Origin: Thermoplasmata archaeon
Lineage (GTDB): Archaea; Thermoplasmatota; Thermoplasmata; Thermoplasmatales; Thermoplasmataceae
Assembly: GCA_021797025.1 (NCBI GenBank)
Contig: JAKAAK010000178.1
Coordinates: 1 to 6,744 of the forward strand
DNA length: 6,744 bases
Direction: 5' to 3'
Numbering within the stretch: the stretch's first letter is position 1; each line of letters begins with the position of its first letter. The notes beneath the pieces were generated by a model. That model saw only the letters and a program-made list of their open reading frames with translations. It was not told the origin of the DNA and did not search any database. Position numbers and translations under genes: made by a program. Below are positions 1 to 5,882 of the stretch, one piece after another.

Positions 1-471
1 ACAGATGACAGTGCAGAGAATGCCTTCAGGAGAGTTTATACCTATCTGATGTCGTTTGCTGGAAAAGGCAACCATTACGGCTACAGTGTCAAGTCCAGGA
101 TGAATAAGATGGCAAATGCCAGGAAGAACATAGATGATATTTACAACGAAGTGAAATACTGGACCATTGAGAATCTGGATTATAAGGATTTGATAAAACG
201 GTATGATTCAGAAGATTCCTTCTTTTACCTGGATCCGCCGTATTATAAGATAAAATTTTACAGGCATAACTTCACAGAGAATGATTTTTATGAATTGAAG
301 GACACATTGAATGACATCCATGGGAAATATCTGCTGAGCATAAACTCTAATAATTTTATCTTAAATTTATTCGGGGAACCTGTTATGAAGATAGAAATGA
401 AGAATAATTCAGTAAATAATAAGCATGTTAAGGAATCGAAGAGATATGAGTTGTTGTATTGTAACCACTAA
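1..471 (+). CDS. D12-class (Dam-like) DNA adenine-N6 methyltransferase, 3' part
   Basis: The reading frame is open from the first base of the window, so the true start lies upstream; 156 residues are visible. The protein would transfer a methyl group from S-adenosylmethionine to adenine N6 in DNA. Visible residues 78-82 are DPPYY, the catalytic motif IV of the alpha-group (D12/Dam) methyltransferases. The upstream 'YLMSFAGKGNHYGY' stretch (about residues 15-28) resembles the segment before the catalytic motif in archaeal and phage D12 enzymes. The C-terminal part after DPPY (ELKDTLNDIHGKYLLSIN, then a short ESKRYELLYCNH tail) fits the end of the family, so the 3' end looks intact. The SAM-binding motif I (F-x-G-x-G type) must lie outside the window. 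No cognate endonuclease is adjacent on the visible side, so it may be an orphan, a protective methylase of a mobile element, or paired with a nuclease to the left. The family call is secure; the target sequence is not predictable from this fragment. Confidence 0.9.
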   Translation, partial: TDDSAENAFRRVYTYLMSFAGKGNHYGYSVKSRMNKMANARKNIDDIYNEVKYWTIENLDYKDLIKRYDSEDSFFYLDPPYYKIKFYRHNFTENDFYELKDTLNDIHGKYLLSINSNNFILNLFGEPVMKIEMKNNSVNNKHVKESKRYELLYCNH

Positions 472-480
472 GTTGCGCAG

Positions 481-496
481 ATTAATATATATTAAT
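481..496. repeat. 16-bp perfect AT palindrome
   Basis: ATTAATATATATTAAT is its own reverse complement and begins 10 bases after the methyltransferase stop codon. It consists only of A and T, so in this background it may be chance. It could also be a weak hairpin or an AT-rich protein-binding site. Confidence 0.4.
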
Positions 497-986
497 TAAT
501 TTATTATGCTATTTATGAAATACATATTAAGTATTTTTCTTATATTATATTTCACCTTTGCCGGATTTCATGATCCCAAAAAAAAGATCCATTCCTGTTG
601 AACTGTGTAATAGAAAAAATTGCGACGCTTAGTTATGCATATTTAATAAAGGGACGTAAATCACAAATATTAAAGAATGAATACTATATACAGAGAAGAA
701 GCATGCATTATGGGAAAAAATCATAGTGAATGTTCGTGTAATAACATCGTAAATAATTAAAAATATACTGGGGTCGGAATGATATATGATAAAATTAACA
801 AAAATACATAAATTAAAAGATTCTCTAAATACGACAAAACATCTAGGAAATATATACATATTAGAACATATTAAAAAAAGCAGAGGTAATAGTAAACTAA
901 ATAATAAGATAATAAAAATATTTTATCATTCATTCATTAAGACTAAATGGTTATATAATTATGTAATTAATGCTGGACTAAGTAAA

Positions 987-994
987 CTTTATAC
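987..994 (+). promoter_or_regulatory. Archaeal TATA-like box for the restriction cassette
   Basis: CTTTATAC is centred about 27 bases before the GTG at 1018, the spacing expected for archaeal TBP/TFB promoters that initiate at the start codon itself. This supports a leaderless transcript for the nuclease-methyltransferase gene. A second AT-rich element, TTATATATTAA just downstream (about 996-1006), sits too close to serve a leaderless start. Inference from spacing and composition only. Confidence 0.45.
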
Positions 995-1017
995 GTTATA
1001 TATTAACTTATTAAAAG

Positions 1018-2859
1018 GTGATATCAACGGGGAATGATATATTTGATTATGAAGACATTGAAGATGCTGAAGAGTCAAAAAAAATAAAGGATTATGCATC
1101 TGGTAAATTAGTACGTGCTACTCCAGAAGAAGTACAAGCAGTTCAACCATTCATCAAATTGCTTGTAGATGATTATGGTTATAAAAAAGGTCAAATTCAG
1201 GCACATCCGCAATATCGTGTAAGAAAACGCCCATCCGATGAAAAAGGAAGTTACCCGGTTGATATAGCAGTATTTTCCGATGAAACGAGACAGGGAGACC
1301 CAGTAATCATAGTTGAATGTAAACAAGAACATAGGGAAGATGGAAAAAAACAACTAGAAAGTTACTTAAGTTTATCAGATAAAACTAGATTAGGTGTTTG
1401 GTTTAATGGGAAGGAACATGTATATTTATTAAAATATGTTGGTGAGGATAATACATTATTATATAAGGAAATTCCATCGTTCCCAAGATATGGCCAGAGG
1501 TATAACGATATAGGTAAATATCAAAAAAAGGATTTAGTACCTGCTAAGAATCTTAGAACAATATTCAATGATATGAGAAATAGACTAGCAGGCGGTATAA
1601 CAGGAATAACCATGGATGAGACTATTGCAGATCAAATAATAAACATTTTATTCTGTAAGATATACGATGAAATAAATACTGATCTTGATAAAGAGGTGAC
1701 ATTTAGAGCAGGTGTCGATGAAAAAAAAGAGGACGTAGCTTCTAGAATTAAAAATCTATTTCAAAAGGTAAAAAAAGAATATTTAGACGTATTTAATAGT
1801 TCTGATCAAATAAGATTACCGGCAGAAACTATCATTTATATTGTAGGTCAGATTCAGAATTTCTCACTTGTTGGAGCAGACCGTGATGCAATAGGTGAAG
1901 CTTTTGAGGTATTTATGGGGCCGGCCTTAAGGGGTGCGCAAGGTCAATTTTTCACCCCTCGAAATCTGGTTAAAATGATTGTAGATATATTAGATCCAGA
2001 ACCAAATGAATTCATAATAGACCCTGCCTGCGGTTCAGGTGGATTTTTAATAGTTGCATTAGAACATGTATGGAACAAATTAGAAGAAGAATCTAAGCAA
2101 CGTGGATGGACCCCAGATATTCTGGCAAATAAAAAAAGAGATATAGCTTCCAGATATTTTGCGGGAATAGAAAAAGATAGTTTTTTATCAAAGGTTACCA
2201 AGGCATATATGGCCATAATAGGAGATGGGAAGGGTGGAATTTTCTGCGAAAATAGTTTAAAATTTCCTGAACAATGGGAATTTAAAGTTCGAGAGAAAAT
2301 AGGACTGAATAAATTCAATGTCGTTCTCACCAACCCGCCATTTGGAAAGGATATAGAAGTGAGTAAGAAAGACAATATTCCTATAGATAGATATGAATTA
2401 GGTCATAAATGGAAATATGATAAAACCTTGCAAAAATGGATTAAAACAAATATGTACCAGGAAAAGCAACCACCTCAAATTCTTTTTATAGAGAGATGCT
2501 TAGACTTATTATCAGAAGGTGGAAGATTAGGAATAGTTTTACCTGACGGTATTTTAGGCAATATAAGTGAAGGGTATATAAGGCAGTATATATTAGATGC
2601 AGCAAAAGTAATTGCTGTAATAGACTGCCCAATTGAAACCTTCTCGCCCAGCACAACCACCAAAACAAGTGTACTTATATTAGAAAAGAAGAGTGGTGAA
2701 AAGAAGGAGTACCCTATATTTATGGCAATAGCCAAAAAATGTGGCCACAATAAACGTGGAAAAGCTATATTCAGAAGTGATGGTATGCCTGATGACGATT
2801 TCCCTGATATCAGTTTAGCTTTCAAAAAATTTGAAGATGAAGAAAATGTTGAGTTTTAA
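1018..2859 (+). CDS. hsdM: Fused nuclease (HsdR-N-like) and N6-adenine DNA methyltransferase, R-M subunit of a BcgI/type I-like system
   Basis: A 613-residue protein combining cleavage and methylation. Residues about 20-150 form a type I R-protein N-terminal-like PD-(D/E)XK domain: D82 in PVDIAVF, E100 and K102 in VECK, and the QxxxY motif Q112-Y116. Residues about 195-600 are an HsdM-like N6-adenine methyltransferase: QGQFFTPRNLV, SAM-binding motif I DPACGSGGFL at 335-344, and catalytic motif IV NPPF at 439-442. There is no DEAD-box helicase region, so this is not a complete HsdR. GTG at 1018 is the only plausible start: an in-frame TAA lies at 1012-1014 and no ATG follows for a long way. 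An AGGTGAT sequence overlaps this start, but a TATA box about 27 bases upstream favours a leaderless message. The specificity gene overlaps its 3' end. With separate S subunit, the layout is like BcgI. It is annotated hsdM here for its methyltransferase domain; the domain calls are firm, the type IIB-like behaviour is inferred. Confidence 0.92.
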   Translation: MISTGNDIFDYEDIEDAEESKKIKDYASGKLVRATPEEVQAVQPFIKLLVDDYGYKKGQIQAHPQYRVRKRPSDEKGSYPVDIAVFSDETRQGDPVIIVECKQEHREDGKKQLESYLSLSDKTRLGVWFNGKEHVYLLKYVGEDNTLLYKEIPSFPRYGQRYNDIGKYQKKDLVPAKNLRTIFNDMRNRLAGGITGITMDETIADQIINILFCKIYDEINTDLDKEVTFRAGVDEKKEDVASRIKNLFQKVKKEYLDVFNSSDQIRLPAETIIYIVGQIQNFSLVGADRDAIGEAFEVFMGPALRGAQGQFFTPRNLVKMIVDILDPEPNEFIIDPACGSGGFLIVALEHVWNKLEEESKQRGWTPDILANKKRDIASRYFAGIEKDSFLSKVTKAYMAIIGDGKGGIFCENSLKFPEQWEFKVREKIGLNKFNVVLTNPPFGKDIEVSKKDNIPIDRYELGHKWKYDKTLQKWIKTNMYQEKQPPQILFIERCLDLLSEGGRLGIVLPDGILGNISEGYIRQYILDAAKVIAVIDCPIETFSPSTTTKTSVLILEKKSGEKKEYPIFMAIAKKCGHNKRGKAIFRSDGMPDDDFPDISLAFKKFEDEENVEF

Positions 2860-4177
2860 AGTTAGCTCTAAAGATATTAAAGATACATTGCTTGTAGCGC
2901 CTTACGAAATTGTTAAAGTGATAAACAAATCCAATTTGACCATAGGTGATATCGCAGATCAAATAACCAATGGGATGGATTTAAGGACCTATAAAGATAA
3001 AGGCCTATTATATATTAGAGGTATAGACGAAAAGAGAGAGCAGATAGATACATTAACCCCAAAACGTGTGGATTATAGATGGGAAGACGTTCCGAATAAA
3101 ATAAAACTGGAGCCTGGAGACATTTTAGTAACAAGAAAAGGTACACCTGGAATAACGAGTATCTATACCAAGGAGCTAGGTAATATAATTATAGGAACAG
3201 AAATTATAAAAATAAGATTAAAAAAAGATAGTAATATAAGCCCTGAATACCTTAGTATATTTTTGAACTCGAAGCTCGGTATATCGCAGATACAAGTAAA
3301 TTTAACTGGGACAGTAGCAAGAGGAATAAACCATCGTGCTCTTCGAGGAATAAAAGTTATCGTTCCTAATTACGATCAAAAAGAACAAATAGATAGTTTG
3401 ATTAAAGAAGCAAATAAAAAGCATTTCGAATCCCTCAATTTAATAGAAATGGCAAAAAACAAACTTATGGGAATACTGGGCAGTCCAGTAAGTACGAATA
3501 TTAAAACTTATACGGTAACTTCACACATGATTTACTTAAACCTTTTAATGCCAGTTTTCTATTATCCAGGATACATTAAACCAATAGAAGATTTGAAAAC
3601 TAAATTCAACATGTTAAAATTGGGTAATATATCAAACATTCAAAAAGGGAATGAAGTTGGTTCGATAAATTATAGGAGTTATAGAGAAAAATTAGATGAC
3701 GATATTCCCTTTGTTAGAACTTCTGATCTTCCAAATTATGAAGTTGAAGATTATCCTGATTATTATATTGGAAATGAAATTTTTGATGACTTAAAGCAAG
3801 ATTTATTGCCTAATGATATCTTATTTAGCAATGATGGAAAAATAGGCATTTCAGCAATGTTTACTGCAGTAGATCGATGTATTATCCAGAGTCATATAAG
3901 GAGAATCAGAATATTAGAAACACTGCCACCAGAATATGTTTTCATCTTTTTAAATACAATATATGGTAAATATCAAATAAAAAGAAGAATTTTAATACAA
4001 TCCACAATACCTACGATCGGTAATGGTCTGAAAGATATACAGATACCTGAAATATCTTCTGAGGATCAAAATGAGATTGTTAATCTAGTAAAAAGAGCTT
4101 ATAAATTAAAAGAAGAAAAGAAAAAGCTTATTCGTAGAGCAAAATATCTTATTGAACATATAATTGCTGAAATATGA
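2837..4177 (+). CDS. hsdS: Restriction-modification DNA specificity subunit (HsdS-like, two TRDs)
   Basis: This is the DNA-recognition subunit that would direct the upstream nuclease-methyltransferase to a bipartite target. About 446 residues is full length for a two-TRD S protein. The halves repeat: TRD1 (about 30-175) contains PEYLSIFLN at 136 and the second TRD (about 259-405) contains PEYVFIFLN at 365. Each is followed by a charged helical segment (about 179-212 and 407-446) of the kind that forms the coiled-coil spacer in S subunits. The MPVFYYPGYIKPIEDL stretch between the halves is typical of the family. The start is uncertain: TTG at 2831, ATG at 2837 and ATG at 2846 are all in frame. 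All overlap the 3' end of the preceding gene (29, 23 or 14 bases), and no clear Shine-Dalgarno is present, which suggests translational coupling. ATG 2837 is chosen as the longest ATG frame. The gene is AT-rich like its partner. Confidence 0.9.
   Translation: MKKMLSFKVSSKDIKDTLLVAPYEIVKVINKSNLTIGDIADQITNGMDLRTYKDKGLLYIRGIDEKREQIDTLTPKRVDYRWEDVPNKIKLEPGDILVTRKGTPGITSIYTKELGNIIIGTEIIKIRLKKDSNISPEYLSIFLNSKLGISQIQVNLTGTVARGINHRALRGIKVIVPNYDQKEQIDSLIKEANKKHFESLNLIEMAKNKLMGILGSPVSTNIKTYTVTSHMIYLNLLMPVFYYPGYIKPIEDLKTKFNMLKLGNISNIQKGNEVGSINYRSYREKLDDDIPFVRTSDLPNYEVEDYPDYYIGNEIFDDLKQDLLPNDILFSNDGKIGISAMFTAVDRCIIQSHIRRIRILETLPPEYVFIFLNTIYGKYQIKRRILIQSTIPTIGNGLKDIQIPEISSEDQNEIVNLVKRAYKLKEEKKKLIRRAKYLIEHIIAEI
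4108..4128 (-). terminator. Possible T-tract terminator for the leftward pair
   Basis: On the minus strand this stretch reads as an almost uninterrupted T-rich tract (TTTTTCTTTTCTTCTTTTAA core). Archaeal transcription commonly ends on T-rich coding-strand tracts without a hairpin. The leftward genes stop only 2 bp from the hsdS stop, so their transcript must end inside hsdS; this is the first strong candidate. It is also simply the lysine/glutamate-rich 3' coding end of hsdS, so confidence is low. Confidence 0.25.
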
Positions 4178-4179
4178 TG

Positions 4180-4365
4180 TTATAAATTTAGTTGTAAGTT
4201 CATTGCTTTCACTAGAGCTTCGAACTGTTCAAAATATTCAAATATTTCTTCTCCTTCGGTTGATCCAAAAGGAATATAAGAATTAAAACTATTTATCATA
4301 ATTACATTCTTTGTAGCACGTTCAATCGCATTTTTCAATTTTTCTATTATTATTTTTTCTTCCAT
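4180..4365 (-). CDS. Small hypothetical protein, 61 aa
   Basis: I do not recognise this protein. It is 61 residues, with a lysine/glutamate-rich amphipathic N-terminal helix (MEEKIIIEKLKNAIERATKN), a short non-polar central part (VIMINSFNSYIPFGSTEG) and an acidic, aromatic second helix (EEIFEYFEQFEALVKAM). It has no cysteines, membrane segment or signal peptide. It is credible as a gene because GGAGATGA, a near-perfect archaeal Shine-Dalgarno, sits at 4371-4378 with a 5-base spacer to the ATG, and because it follows the winged-helix gene by only 16 bases in the same direction. It is therefore probably the second gene of a two-gene operon and may work with that regulator. Its stop codon lies 2 bp from the stop of the convergent hsdS gene. 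Confidence 0.6.
   Translation of the reverse strand: MEEKIIIEKLKNAIERATKNVIMINSFNSYIPFGSTEGEEIFEYFEQFEALVKAMNLQLNL
4331..4358 (+). terminator. Possible T-tract terminator for the restriction cassette
   Basis: Three T-runs (4331-4335, 4339-4343, 4353-4358) lie within 28 bases on the plus strand, about 150-180 bases past the hsdS stop and antisense to the 5' end of the 61-aa gene. Archaeal termination at oligo-T tracts makes this the best candidate end for the rightward cassette transcript. It is equally the complement of lysine/isoleucine codons, so this is only a proposal. Confidence 0.25.
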
Positions 4366-4370
4366 CTATT

Positions 4371-4378
4371 TCATCTCC
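4371..4378 (-). promoter_or_regulatory. Ribosome binding site of the 61-aa gene
   Basis: On the minus strand the sequence is GGAGATGA, one mismatch from the archaeal anti-16S complement GGAGGTGA, 5 bases before the ATG at 4363-4365. It fixes that start and is the main support that this short frame is translated. Confidence 0.6.
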
Positions 4379-4381
4379 ATT

Positions 4382-5038
4382 TTATTCCAGCTTCGCCCCG
4401 CACTCCATGCAAAACTTTGCATTTTCCGGATTTTCATAGCCGCACACCTGGCATATTTTTACTCTGCCCTTGTACTGTGTCATCATCTTCTGGACCTGGG
4501 GATATCCCCAGGCTTCCCGTACATGCCAGCATTCGTATGAATCATCCTGTTCGCACCAGAGCCGGAAAATCCCGTTGCCGTTTTGTTTCACGTATATATT
4601 GAATATCCTTGACCGTTTGCCAGGCACCGCTTCTTCAACGGTTATATGGTTGTCTAGCACATTGAAATGAAATAAAAACTTGAGGTATTTTGAATTCTCC
4701 CGCTCCTCAGGGGTTAGTGCTACATTGATTTCTTCTCCATCGATATGGATAACACCCTCGGCTTCCTGATTCGCTGGGGATTCTGCGACTTCCTCAGCCT
4801 CTTTGAGTTTCCGGGCAACTGCACGACCTTTATCGGTAATCTTAATTTCATAAGTTTTCCTACCCCGAATTTGTTCTGAAATTGTTAAATATCCTTCTTG
4901 TTGTAATGCAGAAACGACATCAGAAAGAGTTTTCCAACTGGTAGCAATATCGGAAAAATCCGATTTCTTAGCATTTCCATTATGATCTAGCAATAATATG
5001 AGAATTGATTTAGCATAAGATCTGTCCAAAACATCCAT
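4382..5038 (-). CDS. Winged-helix DNA-binding protein with C-terminal zinc ribbon
   Basis: A 218-residue putative transcriptional regulator. Residues about 5-80 look like a winged helix-turn-helix of the MarR/PadR-like kind: helices around YAKSILILLLDHNG, SDIATSWKTLSDVVSALQQEGYL (the recognition helix region), then a wing TYEIKITDKGRAVARKLKEAE. A charged linker (about 81-110) leads to a mixed alpha/beta middle domain (about 112-190, rich in W and Y) that I cannot assign. The C terminus is a zinc ribbon with C196, C199, C210 and C213 (CQVCGY...FCMECG). This wHTH plus zinc-ribbon layout is seen in archaeal small regulators. It is transcribed away from the ribbon-helix-helix operon across a shared 121-bp promoter region, and the 61-aa gene follows it. 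No Shine-Dalgarno precedes the ATG, as expected for a short-leader message. Base composition changes inside the gene: the zinc-ribbon half is visibly richer in G+C than the HTH half. Target genes are unknown; autoregulation or control of the divergent operon is an inference. Confidence 0.8.
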   Translation of the reverse strand: MDVLDRSYAKSILILLLDHNGNAKKSDFSDIATSWKTLSDVVSALQQEGYLTISEQIRGRKTYEIKITDKGRAVARKLKEAEEVAESPANQEAEGVIHIDGEEINVALTPEERENSKYLKFLFHFNVLDNHITVEEAVPGKRSRIFNIYVKQNGNGIFRLWCEQDDSYECWHVREAWGYPQVQKMMTQYKGRVKICQVCGYENPENAKFCMECGAKLE

Positions 5039-5065
5039 ATTGTCCCTATGTACTATATAGGAGAT

Positions 5066-5075
5066 AGATTAAAAA
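5066..5075 (-). promoter_or_regulatory. TATA-like box of the leftward winged-helix gene
   Basis: On the minus strand this reads TTTTTAATCT, centred about 32 bases before the ATG of the winged-helix gene. This predicts a leader of only a few bases, in line with the lack of a Shine-Dalgarno. The closer CTATATAG at 5053-5060 is too near the start codon to be the TATA box. Confidence 0.35.
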
Positions 5076-5118
5076 TTAATATGATATATCCTATCTACTA
5101 ATTAGTAAACAGAGTAAA

Positions 5119-5130
5119 TTTTATATATAA
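5119..5130 (+). promoter_or_regulatory. TATA box of the rightward small-gene operon
   Basis: TTTTATATATAA is a good archaeal TATA box, centred about 35 bases before the ATG at 5160. It predicts initiation near 5150 and a leader of roughly 9 bases with no Shine-Dalgarno. The predicted start coincides with the GTAGATAG repeat at 5150-5157, so a bound repressor there could block initiation. Confidence 0.5.
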
Positions 5131-5159
5131 CTCTACTATATATCATATGGTAGATAGCA

Positions 5160-5303
5160 ATGGGGAAATTAATAAGAGTTGATGAAAAGGATTATGCGAA
5201 AATTAAAAATTTAAAGTATGACGAAAAGTTTGATACCATTAAGGAAGTTGTTCACTTTTTAGTGGTTGAACATGAAAACGATAACAAAGAGGTGCCGGCA
5301 TGA
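5160..5303 (+). CDS. Ribbon-helix-helix-like small DNA-binding protein, 47 aa
   Basis: A 47-residue protein, first gene of the rightward operon. The layout is a short beta strand (KLIRVD, residues 3-8) with alternating hydrophobics, a first helix (EKDYAKIKNLKY, 9-20) and a second helix (DTIKEVVHFLVVEHEN, 25-40). This matches the strand-helix-helix pattern of Arc/MetJ/CopG-type repressors and archaeal VapB-like antitoxins, which bind operators as dimers through the paired strands. The start is bounded: an in-frame TAG lies at 5151-5153 and a TATA box sits 35 bases upstream. The stop overlaps the next gene in an ATGA. No toxin-like partner (for example a PIN domain) follows, so a regulatory role is more likely than a toxin-antitoxin one. 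The nearby GKAGATAG repeats are candidate operators. The fold is assigned by pattern only, from a short sequence. Confidence 0.65.
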   Translation: MGKLIRVDEKDYAKIKNLKYDEKFDTIKEVVHFLVVEHENDNKEVPA

Positions 5304-5533
5304 AAGAAGAGTATAACATGCAGGGTATGGCACGCAATTATCTGGAATGCACCGTCTGCAATGAGAGAGTTAAATTCTGTGACTGGTGTGGTGAAGACTT
5401 TTTGGAAAAACAAGAAATAATTCACATCCAGGATGATGATATGGGTTTCCATTTTTGTTCAGAGGAATGCCATGCACATTTTATAAATTTTGAGGAGGTA
5501 AGTGATCAGATGAGGGGGTATCCTGATGTATAA
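5300..5533 (+). CDS. Small zinc-finger protein (TRASH/treble-clef-like), 77 aa
   Basis: A 77-residue cysteine-rich protein. Cysteines form C17-x2-C20, C27-x2-C30 and C53-x3-C57, followed by H58 and H60. The part from C27 to C57 (CDWCGEDF ... HFCSEECHAHF) has the CxxC, about 22-residue gap, CxxxC spacing of TRASH/MYM-like treble-clef zinc fingers, with C17 and C20 perhaps adding a second knuckle. Such domains occur in archaeal metal-sensing and regulatory proteins and bind zinc or other metals; whether this one contacts DNA, protein or only metal cannot be seen. Its ATG overlaps the stop of the ribbon-helix-helix gene (ATGA), with a GAGGTG Shine-Dalgarno at 5289-5294, 5 bases before the start. 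The coupling suggests both are made together and may act together. No membrane segment or signal peptide. Confidence 0.75.
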   Translation: MKEEYNMQGMARNYLECTVCNERVKFCDWCGEDFLEKQEIIHIQDDDMGFHFCSEECHAHFINFEEVSDQMRGYPDV

Positions 5534-5699
5534 ATTATTTCTTGCCAGGCATCAGTTTGAAATTGTGGAATTCACCACAAAATATAATTTTTCGGATGTT
5601 GGCCGCGTTATCGTGATGGGAAACGGAAAGCTTGGGATAAGTTCAGGGAAATCAATTTTTCCTGGAACTGACATAAAAAGTATCAAGAGGTTTGCATAA
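5526..5699 (+). CDS. Small hypothetical protein, 57 aa
   Basis: I do not recognise this 57-residue basic protein. It begins MYKLFLARHQFEIVEFTTKYNF and continues with an alternating hydrophobic/glycine pattern (VGRVIVMGNGKLGI, then SGKSIFPGTDIKSIKRFA), suggesting a small beta-rich fold. It has no cysteines and no membrane helix. The ATG overlaps the end of the zinc-finger gene by 8 bases, and GAGGGGGT at 5512-5519 provides a Shine-Dalgarno 6 bases upstream. The stop TAA directly abuts the next ATG (TAAATG). The SGKS tetrapeptide alone is not a P-loop, because the preceding glycine-rich part and the rest of an NTPase are missing. Support rests on operon packing and the ribosome site. Confidence 0.6.
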   Translation: MYKLFLARHQFEIVEFTTKYNFSDVGRVIVMGNGKLGISSGKSIFPGTDIKSIKRFA

Positions 5700-5882
5700 A
5701 TGAAAAATAAAAACATTGTTTTGAAAGCAGAAGGAAGGAAAATAGAGTTTGAAAATAGTTTGCAAGGTTATCAGCATTTAATGGATTATGTTAGCCGTGA
5801 AATCAAGGACAGAACTCCACGCAAAATAAGGACAAAAACATTTGCCTCCATTGTGCCAAGGGATGAGAAGGTGAAGGCATGA
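5700..5882 (+). CDS. Small hypothetical protein with C-terminal PRDE motif, 60 aa
   Basis: I do not recognise this 60-residue, strongly basic protein. It has a short strand-like start (NIVLKAEGRKIEFE), a helix (LQGYQHLMDYVSREIKD) and a basic tail RTPRKIRTKTFASIVPRDEKVKA. PRDE is at residues 53-56; the same S-[IV]-[VL]-PRDE segment recurs in the 45-aa protein at 6316-6453. The ATG abuts the previous stop, and AGAGGT at 5686-5691 lies 8 bases upstream. Its stop overlaps the next start in an ATGA. Many lysines and arginines would allow nucleic acid binding, but this is only an inference. Confidence 0.6.
   Translation: MKNKNIVLKAEGRKIEFENSLQGYQHLMDYVSREIKDRTPRKIRTKTFASIVPRDEKVKA

Larger units (their letters stand above)
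472..1017. other. AT-rich region without a supportable gene, ending in the cassette promoter
   Basis: About 546 bases lie between the methyltransferase stop and the start of the restriction cassette. They are strikingly AT-rich, above all 781-1017. Contents seen: a perfect 16-bp AT palindrome at 481-496; a T-rich stretch at 534-552 that could end methyltransferase transcription; and a 28-codon frame at 515-601 whose start (MKYILSIFLILYF) is hydrophobic but which has no Shine-Dalgarno and no other support. An 83-codon frame at 786-1037 is made almost only of K, N, I, Y and L with four acidic residues, looks like translated AT-rich non-coding DNA, and overlaps the next gene. I see no tRNA, CRISPR repeat or insertion-sequence end here. 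Confidence 0.55.
5060..5157. repeat. Three GKAGATAG repeats in the divergent promoter region (possible operators)
   Basis: GGAGATAG at 5060-5067, GTAGATAG on the minus strand at 5091-5098 (plus strand CTATCTAC), and GTAGATAG at 5150-5157. The first lies between the predicted TATA box and start of the leftward winged-helix gene, and the third covers the predicted transcription start of the rightward operon. The short palindromes CTATATAG (5053-5060) and GATATATC (5083-5090) are nearby. Such spacing would suit binding by the ribbon-helix-helix or winged-helix protein encoded on either side. The core TAGATAG also occurs by chance inside the hsd genes, so this needs binding data. Confidence 0.4.

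Noticed and set aside
515..601. 28-codon frame with a hydrophobic, signal-peptide-like start
   Set aside because: Too short, no ribosome site or promoter, and the hydrophobic stretch follows from the T-rich DNA, which is better explained as a terminator region.
629..859. 76-codon leftward frame in the AT-rich intergenic region
   Set aside because: No Shine-Dalgarno, and its phenylalanine/isoleucine-rich product is what reversed AT-rich DNA gives by chance.
481..1017. Attachment site, tRNA fragment or CRISPR repeats in the long intergenic region
   Set aside because: No cloverleaf, no repeated units of fixed spacing and no matching copy on the far side of the cassette could be found by eye.
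786..1037. 83-codon rightward reading frame before the restriction cassette
   Set aside because: It is composed almost only of K, N, I, Y and L with just four acidic residues, has no Shine-Dalgarno, runs through the predicted cassette promoter and overlaps the next gene's start by 20 bases. It looks like translated AT-rich non-coding DNA.
1944..2375. 143-codon leftward frame inside the nuclease-methyltransferase gene
   Set aside because: It is the antisense shadow of the conserved methyltransferase domain, whose motifs I and IV are encoded on the plus strand.
2475..2825. 116-codon leftward frame antisense to the 3' end of the methyltransferase
   Set aside because: Shadow of a conserved coding region; no ribosome site or independent support.
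5160..5533. Toxin-antitoxin pair formed by the RHH gene and the next gene
   Set aside because: The second protein is a zinc finger with no PIN, RelE or other toxin motif, so a toxin-antitoxin reading is not supported.
5527..5699. SGKS tetrapeptide in the 57-aa protein as a P-loop
   Set aside because: A Walker A motif needs the GxxxxGK[ST] spacing and a following NTPase fold; the protein is only 57 residues and lacks both.
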